64,000 bases of DNA from contig NZ_LMFS01000001.1 of the NCBI RefSeq assembly GCF_001426945.1, forward strand, positions 1,081,757 through 1,145,756. The letters run 5' to 3'. A program made the position numbers and the translations under genes. Below the pieces are notes generated by a model. The model was not told the origin of the DNA. It saw nothing but the letters and a program-made list of their open reading frames with translations, and ran no database searches. Of this stretch, positions 24,731-34,353 are shown in pieces; position 1 is the first letter of the stretch, and each line of letters opens with the position of its first letter. Source of the DNA: Pseudolabrys sp. Root1462 (GTDB taxonomy: Bacteria > Pseudomonadota > Alphaproteobacteria > Rhizobiales > Xanthobacteraceae).

Positions 24731-26100
24731 CAGCCGTGCCCTTCCTTGACGAGATCGCTGGAGATCGCCTTGCGTTCCTTCAGGAAGATCGACGGCTCGC
24801 GCGTCGAAATCAGACCTCGCGGCCTGAAGACCATGATGATGACCATGCCAAATCCGAACAGCAGCATGCGGTACTGGGTCGGATCGAAGGATGGGCCGAA
24901 GATCTGCTTGAGGAAATCGAGATCGCGCATGATCTCGGTGCCGCCGATGAAGAGGATCGCGGCGATGGCCACGCCGACCTGACTGCCCATGCCGCCCAGC
25001 ACCACGATTGACAGCACCGTGGCCGATTCGAGGAAGGTGAAGCTCTCCGGCGAGATGAAGCCCTGACGAGCAGCGAAGAACGAGCCGGCGAAGCCGCCGA
25101 ACATCGCGCCGATGGCGAAGGCCGTCAGCTTGGTGTTGGTGGTGTTGATGCCCAGCGAGCGGCAGGCGATCTCGTCCTCGCGCAGCGCTTCCCAGGCGCG
25201 GCCGACTGGCAGCCGTCGCAGGCGGACGGTGACGAAGGCAGTAAGAAAGGCGAGCGCCAGGATCAGATAGTAGAGAAATAACGTTCGATAGACCGGCGTG
25301 AACGGCAGGCCGAAGACCGCGGCAAAGCCGTCGTCGTCGGCGGTGAACGGTAGGCCAAAGAAACTCGGTCGAGGAATGCCGCCGATGCCGGCGTAGCCGT
25401 TGGTCAGGTCGACATAGTTGATGAGAACCATTCGGATAATCTCGCCGAAGGCGAGTGTGACGATGGCGAGATAATCGCCGCGCAGCCGCAGCACCGGAAA
25501 GCCGAGCAGGATGCCCCAGAACGACGACAGAATGCCGGCGAGAGGCAACAGGATCCAGAAAGAGAAACCGAAGTTCTTGGCGAGGAGCGCATAGGAGTAG
25601 GCGCCAACGGCGTAGAAGGCGACGTAGCCCAGGTCGAGCAGGCCGGCGAGGCCGACCACGATGTTGAGGCCCCAGCCGAGCATCACGTAAATCAGGATCT
25701 GGATGCCGAAATTGTCGACCCATTTCAGCGCGCCGCTGAAGCCGGTAAGGCCCATCGCCAGTACGGGATAGACGATGGCAAAGCCGATAGCGAAGGGAGC
25801 GAACCAGCGACCAATCAACAAGAGCCACGAAGGAGCAGTGGCGGCTACCGGACGTATGCGGCGCTGGGCGAGCCGTGGCGCGATAACCAGCGCCATCAGC
25901 AAACGGCCGACGCCCACAATGGCGACGATCGTGAACAGCAAGCCCCAGCGCGTATGCAGCACGAGCTTATTGTCGATATTGCTGACGGTCTCGAAGCCGA
26001 TCAGCGGAAGCAGAACGCCGAACGTGATTGCCGCGGCGAGGCAGGCCTCCTTGACGGCGTGGACGAAGTCCACGCCAGTGCTTTGCGCGGACTTTTCCAT
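24730..26100 (-). CDS. livM: Branched-chain amino acid ABC transporter, permease LivM
   Basis: A 456-residue inner-membrane permease with about ten hydrophobic segments. The conserved LivM part starts near residue 130 (LNIVVGLAGLLDLGYVAFYAVGAY). The EAA-like cytoplasmic loop reads GRAWEALREDEIACRSLGIN. The first 120 residues add two extra membrane helices compared with short LivM forms. The start at 26100 has AGAAGG six bases upstream; a start at 26118 would overlap livH and lacks such a site. Pairs with LivH. Confidence 0.93.
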
Positions 26101-26101
26101 A

Positions 26102-27019
26102 TCAGACCTTCTCGACATCGGGGCGGCCGAACAGACCTTGCGGCAAGAATATCAGCGTGATGGCCAGCACGGAGAAGGCGGCAACGTCCTTGTAATCGAT
26201 GGTGAAGTAGGCCGACCAGAAGGTCTCAATCAGACCGATAAGCAGGCCGCCGACCACGGCGCCCGGCAAGGAGCCGATGCCGCCGAGTACGGCCGCGGTG
26301 AAGGCTTTGACGCCCGGCACGAAGCCGTCGGAGAAGCTCACCACGCCGTAATACATCAGGTACATCGTGCCGGCCACGGCGGCGAGCGCCGCCGCGATGA
26401 CGAAGGTCATCGAGATCGTCCGGTCGACGTTGACGCCGACCAGCGCCGCCATTTTCTGATCCTGCTCACAGGCGCGCTGCGCGCGGCCGAGCCTGGTCTT
26501 GGCGACGAGGTACCAAAACGCCGCCAGGAGGACGGCGGTGATGCCCCAGATGATCAGCTGTTTATAAGACAGCGCGACCGCGTAGTTGTTGCTGTCGAGC
26601 AGGATGAATTCGCCGCGCACCATCGGGGGGATCGCTTTGTTGCGCGGGCCCTGCGTGACCTGGACGAAGTTCGACAGGAAGATTGACATGCCGATCGCCG
26701 AGATCAGCGGCGCGAGGCGGAAGGATCCACGCAATGGCCGGTAGGCCAGGCGCTCGATGACCCAGTTCACTCCGGAGGTGAACAGCATGGCCACGATCAG
26801 CACGATCAGCAGCGCCACGGTGATGGAGGCGATACCCAGCCATGTCGTAACAAAGAGAAAAGCGATCATCGCGACAAAAGCCGACACCATGAACACGTCG
26901 CCGTGGGCGAAGTTCACCATGCCGATGATGCCGAAGACCATCGTATAGCCGATGGCGATCAATCCATAGATGGACCCGAGTGTGATGCCGTTAATGAGCT
27001 GCTGGAGGAATACTTCCAT
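26102..27019 (-). CDS. livH: Branched-chain amino acid ABC transporter, permease LivH
   Basis: A 305-residue permease, first gene of the liv operon. Typical LivH N-terminus: LQQLINGITLGSIYGLIAIGYTMVFGIIGMVNFAHGD. The coupling loop is GRAQRACEQDQKMAALVGVN, and AVLGGIGSLPGAVVGG is the conserved late helix. (Motifs longer than this are given as positions: the first spans residues 5-41.) About eight transmembrane helices. The gene order livH-livM-livG-livF-small membrane protein-livK forms one tight minus-strand unit. Confidence 0.94.
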   Translation of the reverse strand: MEVFLQQLINGITLGSIYGLIAIGYTMVFGIIGMVNFAHGDVFMVSAFVAMIAFLFVTTWLGIASITVALLIVLIVAMLFTSGVNWVIERLAYRPLRGSFRLAPLISAIGMSIFLSNFVQVTQGPRNKAIPPMVRGEFILLDSNNYAVALSYKQLIIWGITAVLLAAFWYLVAKTRLGRAQRACEQDQKMAALVGVNVDRTISMTFVIAAALAAVAGTMYLMYYGVVSFSDGFVPGVKAFTAAVLGGIGSLPGAVVGGLLIGLIETFWSAYFTIDYKDVAAFSVLAITLIFLPQGLFGRPDVEKV

Positions 27020-27157
27020 GCACTTGCCCGCCTCTCCGAAGGGACGGCCCGGCTGCCGTCCATTTCGCCCCTGAAATGCTTAACAGGGCGCAGCCTAAGC
27101 GGCAACGCCGAGTTCCGGCATGTTATTAAGTCATTCGTCGCAAGCAACGTGCCAAAA

Positions 27158-27171
27158 GGAGAACGTTCTCC
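27158..27171. promoter_or_regulatory. Palindrome upstream of livH
   Basis: GGAGAACGTTCTCC is a perfect 14-base palindrome about 140 bases before the livH start in a gap of 304 bases with no gene. It may be an operator for the liv operon. It does not fit the alphaproteobacterial LexA box, which needs a seven-base spacer of direct repeats. Confidence 0.35.
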
Positions 27172-27227
27172 CGCGCTGCGGCGAGGGGTGCGGGATCGGT
27201 CCCGGTAAAGAGGTGGACATAATACCA

Positions 27228-27262
27228 AGCCGGCGGTCGACCACGAAGGTCGTCCGCCGGCT
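27228..27262 (-). terminator. Long hairpin downstream of the 27-residue peptide gene
   Basis: Arms 27228-27242 and 27248-27262 pair over 14 of 15 positions (AGCCGGCGG and CGACC blocks, one T-T mismatch) around ACGAA. It lies 61 bases after the small minus-strand gene and is followed on that strand by TTGGTATTA, a weak T tract. It probably ends that transcript. Confidence 0.6.
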
Positions 27263-27323
27263 CGGTTACTTAGGCTAGCCTTTGCTTACGGAAGCATCGG
27301 CCGGAATACGGCGATGCGAACAA

Positions 27324-27407
27324 TCAGTGCAGGCCGCCGAAAACCCAGATCAGTGCCAGGATCGGCAGCGGCACGCCCACAAGCCACAACAACAAATAAC
27401 GTCCCAT
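27324..27407 (-). CDS. 27-residue single-pass membrane peptide
   Basis: The minus strand encodes a peptide starting MGRYLLLWLVGVPLPIL and ending IWVFGGLH before TGA. AAGGAGC (27414-27420) sits six bases before the ATG, one of the best ribosome sites in the window. The whole peptide is one hydrophobic helix with a short basic N-terminus. It resembles very short conserved membrane peptides of Rhizobiales with the same LLWL-GVP-PIL and GGLH ends. A strong hairpin follows. It stands alone between livH and the gene at 27768; role unknown. Confidence 0.7.
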   Translation of the reverse strand: MGRYLLLWLVGVPLPILALIWVFGGLH

Positions 27408-27767
27408 TGGTCAGCTCCTTCGTCCTCAGAATTGCTCAACAAGGGAACTGCCGGCGCCGCCGTCGGTTCCCGAGAGGACGGCGCGCGGAAATACTGGAAC
27501 CAAACCGCGCGTGCCGTGTTGCATCGGCTGTCCCGGATCAGCCGTCGGCGCAGCGGCACGCGTTGCGCGCAAGCGGCCTTCGGACGTTGCCACGAGCTCT
27601 GGCGTAAGTCGGACCCGTCGTCGGGCAGTCGCTCGGCGTGGCGTGCCCTGCATTAAGCTTGACGAAGGCGCTTAACTGCCGCCGCCGGTAAGGTAAAAAT
27701 TCGGTTTCTTTTGAACGTGGCATTTGAAACGCTTACCCATGAGACCACGAGATCATGGGAGCGGCAC
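27408..27767. other. Intergenic stretch without a supported gene
   Basis: Apart from the ribosome site of the peptide gene at its left end, this 360-base gap holds only short open frames with rare-residue composition and no ribosome sites. A weak inverted repeat (GGGAAC and GTTCCC at about 27451-27472) is present. The right end (AT-rich near 27690-27725) is the likely promoter of the gene at 27768. Confidence 0.45.
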
Positions 27768-28283
27768 ATGCGTAAGGTTTCTGCGGCCACCGTCGCGACG
27801 ATCATGGCGATCGCGCTCTATTTCACGCTTTTCTGGGGTTATGACGCGTTGCGTGTCCTGACCTCGCCAACCTACGGCCTCGATGACGTCTGGCGTTCGC
27901 AGTTCGTCTTCGGCATCGGCAGTTATTTCAAGCTATCGCCGGTGGGCTTGATGAAGCTCGCGGCCTTCTTCGGTGCGATGAAACTCGCCGTCGCGCTGGC
28001 TTGCGCCGTTCATGTCGCCGATCGGCTGCGCAGCCTCGCCGGCGGTACGGCCAATTCCGATATCCTCGAAGGCGGGCTTATCGTCGTCGTCGCCGTCAGT
28101 CTGGCTTCCGTCGGGCCGTCGGTGTGGTCGCAACATGCCGAGTTGTTGCGCGAGCAGGTGCTGCAACTGTTGCTGGCCGCGCTGGCCGTTGGTCTCTGCA
28201 TCGTCGAGCGCAGCTTTGCGCCCCGCAGCGGCGCTCCCTCGATCGCCGCGCTACGGGTCGAACGGCTGTCGGCCTCGCACTAA
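27768..28283 (+). CDS. Hypothetical membrane protein
   Basis: A 171-residue protein with about four hydrophobic segments: residues 6-27, 60-82, 98-118 and 126-145. The loop YDALRVLTSPTYGLDDVWRS lies outside the first helix, and the C-terminus is basic. No family recognised. The start at 27768 (MRKVSAATVATIMAI) has GGGAGCGG upstream and places a normal positively charged N-terminus before the first helix. It converges on the Mpo1-like gene with a 16-base gap. Confidence 0.7.
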   Translation: MRKVSAATVATIMAIALYFTLFWGYDALRVLTSPTYGLDDVWRSQFVFGIGSYFKLSPVGLMKLAAFFGAMKLAVALACAVHVADRLRSLAGGTANSDILEGGLIVVVAVSLASVGPSVWSQHAELLREQVLQLLLAALAVGLCIVERSFAPRSGAPSIAALRVERLSASH

Positions 28284-28299
28284 CGCGACGATGGCCGGC

Positions 28300-28806
28300 T
28301 CAAGGGCCGGCCATACTCGCCGCGGGCGGGTCGACGATCCGGCGCAGATCCTGGCGCAATCCAGCTGCCATCAGCACCTCGGCCATGATGAACATGGGGC
28401 CGATGAACGCCTGAAACAGATTATCGACCAGCGCCGGCCGACGTCCTTCGAAGACATGGCCGACGAGCTGGAAGACCCAGCCGCCCACAAAGAAGACGGC
28501 GAACACGATCCAGGCGAGGGCGCTGCCGGCCGACGCCGCGATCCATTCCGCGGCAAGGAGCATCGGCACCATAATTGCCGCCATGGCGATGCCGATACTG
28601 CGATCGAGCGCAATCCAGCCGATCAACGCGCCGACCGCGACAAGGGTCGCCAGCGATAGTCCGCTCGTTAAACGCACCAGGGCCAGTGGCACCAGGATCG
28701 CGAAAACGATCGCCGGTATGCCGATCAGATGGGTGAGGCGGTTGCGCGGGTCGCGGTGATAACTCGCGTAGACGCCGAGCTGGCGCGCGAAAAAGCCGTT
28801 GACCAT
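28300..28806 (-). CDS. Mpo1-like (DUF962) membrane protein
   Basis: A 168-residue protein of the Mpo1/YGL010w (DUF962) family. The N-terminal signature YASYHRDPRNRLTHLIGIP (about residues 13-31) contains the His residues that bind iron in the yeast dioxygenase Mpo1, which shortens 2-hydroxy fatty acids. Four membrane helices follow, with a second histidine-bearing segment (FQLVGHVFEGRRPALVDN) near residue 110. Full length is normal. The bacterial role is probably in fatty acid alpha-oxidation but untested here. A hairpin overlaps its stop codon at 28292-28313. Confidence 0.85.
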   Translation of the reverse strand: MVNGFFARQLGVYASYHRDPRNRLTHLIGIPAIVFAILVPLALVRLTSGLSLATLVAVGALIGWIALDRSIGIAMAAIMVPMLLAAEWIAASAGSALAWIVFAVFFVGGWVFQLVGHVFEGRRPALVDNLFQAFIGPMFIMAEVLMAAGLRQDLRRIVDPPAASMAGP

Positions 28807-28893
28807 GGCATTTCTCCCTGGCCGGCCTGTCCCGGCCTGGCGCCGATCATAGCGAGCCCGCGGAGAAATGCAGCGCAGATCGATGGGGTGCTG

Positions 28894-29277
28894 CTATTTT
28901 TTCAACTCGGCAATGATCGCGGCCACTTCCTTGAAGGCGTGGTTGGATGCCGGCACACCGCAATAGATCGCTTGCTGCAGCAGGATCTCCTTAATGTCGT
29001 CTGGCGTGAAGCCGCCTTCGGTCAGGGCGGCCCGCACATGCATGTTGAACTCGTCCCAGTGGCCGAGCGCCAGCATCGTGCCGATCACCAAAATGCGGCG
29101 TGTGCGCTCGTCGTAATGCGGCCGGGTCCATACTTCGCCCCAGGCGGCACGGGTGATGAAGTCCTGGAATTCACTGTTGAGCGGCGTCTTGTTGGCGTTG
29201 GCGCGATCAACCCAGGCGGCGCCAAGCACCTTGCGGCGCTTGGCCATCCCGGCATCGTAACGATCTTTCTCGTCCAT
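28894..29277 (-). CDS. pcaC: 4-carboxymuconolactone decarboxylase
   Basis: A 127-residue alpha-helical decarboxylase of the AhpD/CMD fold. It converts gamma-carboxymuconolactone to 3-oxoadipate enol-lactone in the protocatechuate branch. Characteristic segments: RRKVLGAAWVDRANANKTPLN near the start, RRILVIGTMLALGHWDEFNMHVRAAL and the C-terminal GVPASNHAFKEV. It follows pcaD by nine bases on the same strand, the product of one being the substrate of the other. The rest of the pca pathway is outside the window. Confidence 0.93.
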   Translation of the reverse strand: MDEKDRYDAGMAKRRKVLGAAWVDRANANKTPLNSEFQDFITRAAWGEVWTRPHYDERTRRILVIGTMLALGHWDEFNMHVRAALTEGGFTPDDIKEILLQQAIYCGVPASNHAFKEVAAIIAELKK

Positions 29278-29286
29278 ATCCGTCTC

Positions 29287-30069
29287 TCAGTCCTTGAGGA
29301 AATCGAGCACGGCCTTGGTGTAGGCGGCCGGCTGTTCGACATTGGCGATGTGCGCGGCGTCGAAGCTGACCACGCGCGCGCCCTTGATCTGCGTGGCGAT
29401 AATTTCGCCCTGCGCGGGCGGTGTAGCCTGATCCTGCGCGCCGACGATGACCAACGTCGGCGCCGTGATCGAGGGATTGGACGCACGGAAATCCATGTCG
29501 CGGATCGCCTCGCAGCAGGCGATGTAGCCCGCCTTGTTGGAGGTGAGAAAGATCTCCTTCATGCGGGCGATGGTCTGCGGCGCGGCGGCGCGGAAGCCAG
29601 CGGTGAACCAGCGCTCCATGCTCGGATCGGCCAGCTTCTCGATCGGGTTGTCGCGCAGGAAGCGGATACGATCTTCCCATGGCTTCTTGTCGGCATAAAA
29701 GAAGTTGGTATTGGACAGGATAAGCTTGCCGATGCGGTCGGCAGCGTTGGCCCCGAGCCATTGCCCGACCATTCCGCCCATCGACAGTCCGCACCAATGG
29801 GTCTTGTCGATGCCGAGCTTGTCCAGAATGCTCAGCACATCGCGGCCCAGGCGCTCCATCGAGTACGGGCCGGCCGGAGCCTCCGAGCCGCCATGGCCGC
29901 GGCGGTCGTAGCGGATGACACGGAAATGCCGAGCCCATTCGCCGACCTGGTCGTCCCACATGTGAAGATTGGTGCCGAGCGAATTCGACAGCATCAGCGC
30001 CGGTGCGCTGTCGCTGCCAGAGATCTCGACGTTGATGCGGCAGCCATCGTCGGTTGTGATGAGCGGCAT
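29287..30069 (-). CDS. pcaD: 3-oxoadipate enol-lactonase
   Basis: A 260-residue alpha/beta hydrolase. The nucleophile elbow GLSMGG (Ser near residue 99), the oxyanion region around SNSLGTNLHMWD (residues 28-39) and the late AHIANVEQP histidine form the catalytic triad with an Asp near VIVGAQDQATP. It hydrolyses 3-oxoadipate enol-lactone to 3-oxoadipate. It is the first gene of a two-gene unit with pcaC. No regulator PcaQ is adjacent; the upstream gene coxG is divergent. Confidence 0.92.
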   Translation of the reverse strand: MPLITTDDGCRINVEISGSDSAPALMLSNSLGTNLHMWDDQVGEWARHFRVIRYDRRGHGGSEAPAGPYSMERLGRDVLSILDKLGIDKTHWCGLSMGGMVGQWLGANAADRIGKLILSNTNFFYADKKPWEDRIRFLRDNPIEKLADPSMERWFTAGFRAAAPQTIARMKEIFLTSNKAGYIACCEAIRDMDFRASNPSITAPTLVIVGAQDQATPPAQGEIIATQIKGARVVSFDAAHIANVEQPAAYTKAVLDFLKD

Positions 30070-30205
30070 GAAATTTCTCCGGTGACGCGGGGAACAGGAT
30101 TAATGCCCCCGCTGCGATGCTGCAAAGCCCTTTTCAGCGGGCGCAGGAAGCCTTAAGTCGTTCCTCTGGACCGGCGTGCGGTCCGTCGAGAAGGAGAGAG
30201 CGGCC

Positions 30206-30664
30206 ATGGCGATGACAATGACGGGTGAAGTGCAGCTTCCGGCGACCCGCGAGGTGGTCTACGCGAAGCTCAATGACCCGGAGGTCCTCAAGGCCTGCAT
30301 CCCCGGCTGCGAGACCCTGACCCTGACGTCGCCGACCGATTTCGAGGCCGTGGCCGTCACCAAGATCGGCCCGGTCAAGGCGCGCTTCAAAGGTAAGGTG
30401 CACCTCACCGATCTCGACCCGCCGAACGGCTACAAGATCTCCGGCGAGGGCGACGGCGGCGTTGCCGGCTTCGCCAAGGGCGGCGCGACCGTGACCTTGA
30501 CCGAGAAGGACGGCGGCACGCTGCTGACCTACAACGTCGAGGCGCAGATCGGCGGCAAACTCGCTCAGCTCGGCCAGCGGCTCGTCAATGGCGCGGCCAA
30601 GAAGACCGCCGATGATTTCTTCAAGAATTTCGCGGCCAATGTCGGCGGCGCGCCGGCAGCCTGA
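30206..30664 (+). CDS. coxG: CoxG-like SRPBCC membrane-recruitment protein
   Basis: A 152-residue START/SRPBCC-fold protein of the carbon monoxide dehydrogenase subunit G family. It begins MTGEVQLPATREVVYAKLNDPEVL, and IPGCETLTLTSP and GEGDGGVAGFAKGGATVTL are family blocks. The conserved ALKACIPG-like turn is present as LKACIPGC. CoxG in carboxydotrophs helps anchor CO dehydrogenase at the membrane and contacts quinone. Many form II hydroxylase clusters carry it too. It lacks the long C-terminal membrane tail of Oligotropha CoxG. A terminator follows, so it is separate from coxSLM at 31406. Confidence 0.88.
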   Translation: MAMTMTGEVQLPATREVVYAKLNDPEVLKACIPGCETLTLTSPTDFEAVAVTKIGPVKARFKGKVHLTDLDPPNGYKISGEGDGGVAGFAKGGATVTLTEKDGGTLLTYNVEAQIGGKLAQLGQRLVNGAAKKTADDFFKNFAANVGGAPAA

Positions 30665-30686
30665 TCCGCCGTCGATCGAAAAAAAA

Positions 30687-30710
30687 GCCGCCCGAAACGG
30701 GCGGCTTTTT
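30687..30710. terminator. Terminator after coxG
   Basis: GCCGCCCG (30687-30694) and CGGGCGGC (30698-30705) pair perfectly around AAA. An A tract precedes and a T tract follows, so it can stop both coxG and the convergent BA14K gene. Confidence 0.9.
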
Positions 30711-30734
30711 ACTTTAGCTCGGCTTCCGGTCCAG

Positions 30735-31088
30735 TTATGGACACGGGTGACGGTAACCGTCGTAGCCGAGATAGGTCCCGGATGCCGGGTCATACGACTT
30801 GAAGCGCTGCATGCAGTAGCCGGTGGCATCGCCGCCGACATAACCGGGCTCAGCTTCATAATAGACGGGACCCGATCCGTAGTAGGGGCGTTGCGCAGCC
30901 AGCGCACCGCCAATAATGGCCCCGGCCGCGAGGCCGCCGATCACGGCGCCGCCGCCGCCCCAACCGCCTCGGTGATGATGATATCCGCCGCCGTGGCGAC
31001 GCCACTGCGCATCAGCGGGACTGACCGCTGCGACCGTTGTCGCTGCCACGATGAGCGCGGCAATCGTCGCTGTGAGTTTCGTACGCAT
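30735..31088 (-). CDS. BA14K-family exported protein
   Basis: A 117-residue secreted protein. The signal peptide runs to AVSPADA near residue 27. A Gly/His-rich stretch (WRRHGGGYHHHRGGWGGGG, residues 29-47) and a glycine-zipper helix (GGLAAGAIIGGALAA) precede the C-terminal BA14K motif CMQRFKSYDPASGTYLGYDG, ending RHPCP. The paired cysteines suggest a disulfide. Brucella BA14K is an immunoreactive lectin-like protein. GAAAGG seven bases before the ATG supports this start. Function here is unknown; probably an envelope protein. Confidence 0.88.
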   Translation of the reverse strand: MRTKLTATIAALIVAATTVAAVSPADAQWRRHGGGYHHHRGGWGGGGAVIGGLAAGAIIGGALAAQRPYYGSGPVYYEAEPGYVGGDATGYCMQRFKSYDPASGTYLGYDGYRHPCP

Positions 31089-31405
31089 AATGCAACCTTT
31101 CGTCGATAGTGACACTGTTCTGCGACGTTAAGTGCCTTGCCGGCTCTGCGTTCCGTGAAATCACCGTAAGGGTGGGAAAAACATCGGCTTTCGACGCAAT
31201 ACGCTAATTGTGCATCGCAACCATGCTCGCTTTGCGCCGATTTAAGGTCGGAACTGCTTGACCGGCGCGCTTCCAGGGGTTCAAGTTAGTCTGGTTCAAA
31301 TGCGGATTCCGGTTCGAAATCGGCGTGCATTTGAAGGTATGAGCCGGCGTCAGGCGTGACGAAGGCTAAAAGCGGGGCCTTGGTCCCCAGTTTTGGGAGG
31401 AAGTC

Positions 31406-31879
<474 letters not shown>

Positions 31880-31946
31880 CGCCGACGCCGCCGCGAGCTT
31901 GGCTACCGAACAACGTCGATAAGAAGACAATGGGAGGAAGCTGCCA

Positions 31947-34307
31947 ATGACCGCCAATGGGATCGGGGTGCCGGTGCGCCGGAAGGAAGACTTCCGCTTC
32001 ATCACCGGGCAGGGCCAGTACACCGACGACGTGGTGCGGCCCGGTGAAACCCGCGCGGTGTTCGTGCGCTCGCCCCACGCCCATGCCAAAATCAGGAAAA
32101 TCGACGTCGCCGCCGCCAAGGCGATGCCGGGCGTCGTCGATGTCCTGACCGGCGCCCAGCTTGCCGGCGACAAGGTCGGCAACCTGATCTGCGGCTGGAT
32201 GATCCACTCCAAGGACGGCACGCCGATGAAGATGGCGCCGCATCCGGCGCTGGCGGCGACCACGGTCAATCATGTAGGCGATGCGGTCGCGGTGGTGATC
32301 GCCGAGACGACCGCGCAAGGCAAGGACGCCGCCGAGAAGGTCGTCGTCGATTATGAAGTGCTGCCGGCGGTGGTCGACCCGTCCAAGGCGCAGGCCAAGG
32401 GCACGCCGCAGATCCACCCCGACGTTCCCGACAACACGATCTATCAGTGGCACCTCGGCGATCAGAAGGCGGTCGAGGCCGCATTCAAGGCGGCCAAGCA
32501 CATCACCAAGCTCGACATCGTCAACAACCGGCTGGTGCCGAACGCGATGGAGCCGCGCGCGGCGCTGGCCGACTATGATGCCGGCAATGACTCGCTGACT
32601 TTGTGGAACACGTCGCAGAACCCGCACGTCGCGCGTCTCGTCATTTCGGCCTTCGTCGGCATCGCGCCGGAGCACAAGCTGCGCGTGATCGCGCCGGATG
32701 TCGGCGGCGGCTTCGGCTCGAAGATCTTCATCTATCCGGAAGAAGTCGTCTGCCTGTGGGCCTCGCGCAAGGTGAAGCGGCCGGTGAAGTGGACGTCGGA
32801 GCGATCGGAAGCCTTCCTGACCGATGCGCATGGCCGCGACCATGTCACCCATGCCGAGCTCGCGCTCGATTCCAACGGCAAAATTCTCGCCCTTCGCGCG
32901 CGCACCATCGCCAATCTCGGCGCCTACATGTCGACCTTCTCGTCGTCGGTGCCGACCTATCTCTATGCGACGCTGCTGTCAGGCCAATACGACATCCCGC
33001 AGATTTATTGCGAGGTCGATGCGGTCTATACCAATACGGTGCCGGTCGACGCCTATCGCGGCGCCGGTCGTCCCGAGGCGACGTTCGTCGTCGAACGACT
33101 GGTCGAAGTGGCGGCCCGCCAGCTCGGCCTCGATCCGACCGATCTTCGCAAGCGCAATTTTATCAAGAATTTCCCGCACCAGACGCCGGTGATCATGTCT
33201 TATGACGCCGGCGACTATAATGCGTCGCTGAAGAAGGCGATGGAGCTTGCCGACGTGAAGAGCTTCGGCAAGCGCAAGCGCGAGAGCGCGCGCCACGGCA
33301 AGATCCGCGGCATTGGCTATTCGACCTATATCGAGGCCTGCGGCATCGCACCGTCGCAGGCGGTCGGCTCGTTAGGGGCCGGCGTCGGCCTGTGGGAGAG
33401 CGCGGAAGTGCGCGTCAACCCGACTGGCTCCGTGGAAGTGCTTACCGGCACCCACGCGCACGGCCAAGGCCATGAGACGACGTTCGCCCAATTGGTGTCG
33501 GAACGCCTCGGCATTCCGTTCGACAGCGTATCGATCGTCCATGGTGACACTGACAAGGTGCAGTTCGGCATGGGCACGTATGGCTCGCGCTCCGGCGCCG
33601 TCGGCATGTCGGCGATCGTCAAGGCGCTCGACAAGATCGAAGCCAAGGCCAAGAAAGTCGCCGGCTTCATGATGGAAGCCTCCGAGAACGACATCGAATT
33701 CAAGGACGGCAAGTTCACCGTCAAGGGCACCGACAAGTCGGTCGGCTTCGGCGATGTCGCGCTCAATGCCTATATCGCCCACAAATTCACGGGCGCCGAA
33801 CTGGAGCCGGGCCTCAAGGAAACCTCGTTCTACGATCCCACCAACTTCACGTTCCCGGCCGGCTGCCATATCTGCGAAGTCGAGATCGATCAGGAGACCG
33901 GCAAGACCGATATCGTCAACTGGGTCGCGGTCGACGACTTCGGCACCGTCATCAATCCGATGATCGTCGAGGGCCAGGTGCATGGCGGCATCGCGCAGGG
34001 CGTCGGTCAGGCGCTGCTCGAGGGCGCGGTTTATGACGCCAACGGGCAACTGGTGACCGGCTCGATGATGGACTACACCATGCCGCGCGCCCACGACCTG
34101 CCGTCGTTCCACGTCGGGCTGACCGAGACCAAGTCGCCGTCGAATCCGCTCGGCATCAAGGGCTGCGGCGAGGCCGGCGCGATCGCCGCGCCGGCGGCGG
34201 TTATCAACGCTATCACCGACGCGCTCGGGACCGAAGATATCGCCATGCCGGCTACCGCCAATGCGGTGTGGGCGGCCATGCAACGCACGTCGCCGAAGGC
34301 GGCATAA
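31947..34307 (+). CDS. coxL: Form II CoxL-type molybdopterin-binding large subunit
   Basis: A 786-residue catalytic subunit binding molybdopterin cytosine dinucleotide. It begins GIGVPVRRKEDFRFITGQG. The active-site loop reads AYRGAGRPEA (about residues 369-378), the form II motif, instead of the AYRCSFR of true form I CO dehydrogenase, so the Mo-Cu cysteine is absent. The catalytic glutamate lies in GCGEAGAIAAP near the C-terminus. Molybdopterin contacts include GGGFGSK and GTHAHGQGHETT. The real substrate may be an aldehyde, N-heterocycle or CO at low activity. The gene carries the historical cox name only by family. Confidence 0.9.
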   Translation: MTANGIGVPVRRKEDFRFITGQGQYTDDVVRPGETRAVFVRSPHAHAKIRKIDVAAAKAMPGVVDVLTGAQLAGDKVGNLICGWMIHSKDGTPMKMAPHPALAATTVNHVGDAVAVVIAETTAQGKDAAEKVVVDYEVLPAVVDPSKAQAKGTPQIHPDVPDNTIYQWHLGDQKAVEAAFKAAKHITKLDIVNNRLVPNAMEPRAALADYDAGNDSLTLWNTSQNPHVARLVISAFVGIAPEHKLRVIAPDVGGGFGSKIFIYPEEVVCLWASRKVKRPVKWTSERSEAFLTDAHGRDHVTHAELALDSNGKILALRARTIANLGAYMSTFSSSVPTYLYATLLSGQYDIPQIYCEVDAVYTNTVPVDAYRGAGRPEATFVVERLVEVAARQLGLDPTDLRKRNFIKNFPHQTPVIMSYDAGDYNASLKKAMELADVKSFGKRKRESARHGKIRGIGYSTYIEACGIAPSQAVGSLGAGVGLWESAEVRVNPTGSVEVLTGTHAHGQGHETTFAQLVSERLGIPFDSVSIVHGDTDKVQFGMGTYGSRSGAVGMSAIVKALDKIEAKAKKVAGFMMEASENDIEFKDGKFTVKGTDKSVGFGDVALNAYIAHKFTGAELEPGLKETSFYDPTNFTFPAGCHICEVEIDQETGKTDIVNWVAVDDFGTVINPMIVEGQVHGGIAQGVGQALLEGAVYDANGQLVTGSMMDYTMPRAHDLPSFHVGLTETKSPSNPLGIKGCGEAGAIAAPAAVINAITDALGTEDIAMPATANAVWAAMQRTSPKAA

Positions 34308-34353
34308 AATAGAAACGCCTAAGTGGCGTAACGAATGAAGGACGGAGAGACTG

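Noticed and set aside
24731-25828. Possible N-terminal extension or fusion of LivG into the livM region
   Set aside because: The frame is open by chance. LivG starts with its own ATG on the livM stop codon and the upstream translation has no LivG or membrane character.
27158-27171. LexA box upstream of livH
   Set aside because: The palindrome GGAGAACGTTCTCC lacks the direct-repeat GTTC-N7-GTTC form used by alphaproteobacterial LexA.
31286-31330. tRNA-like GGTTCAAATGC and GGTTCGAAATC segments
   Set aside because: No cloverleaf could be built around them: acceptor and anticodon stems are missing.
31947-34307. Form I CO dehydrogenase
   Set aside because: The active-site loop reads AYRGAGR, not AYRCSFR, so calling it a true CO dehydrogenase is not supported.
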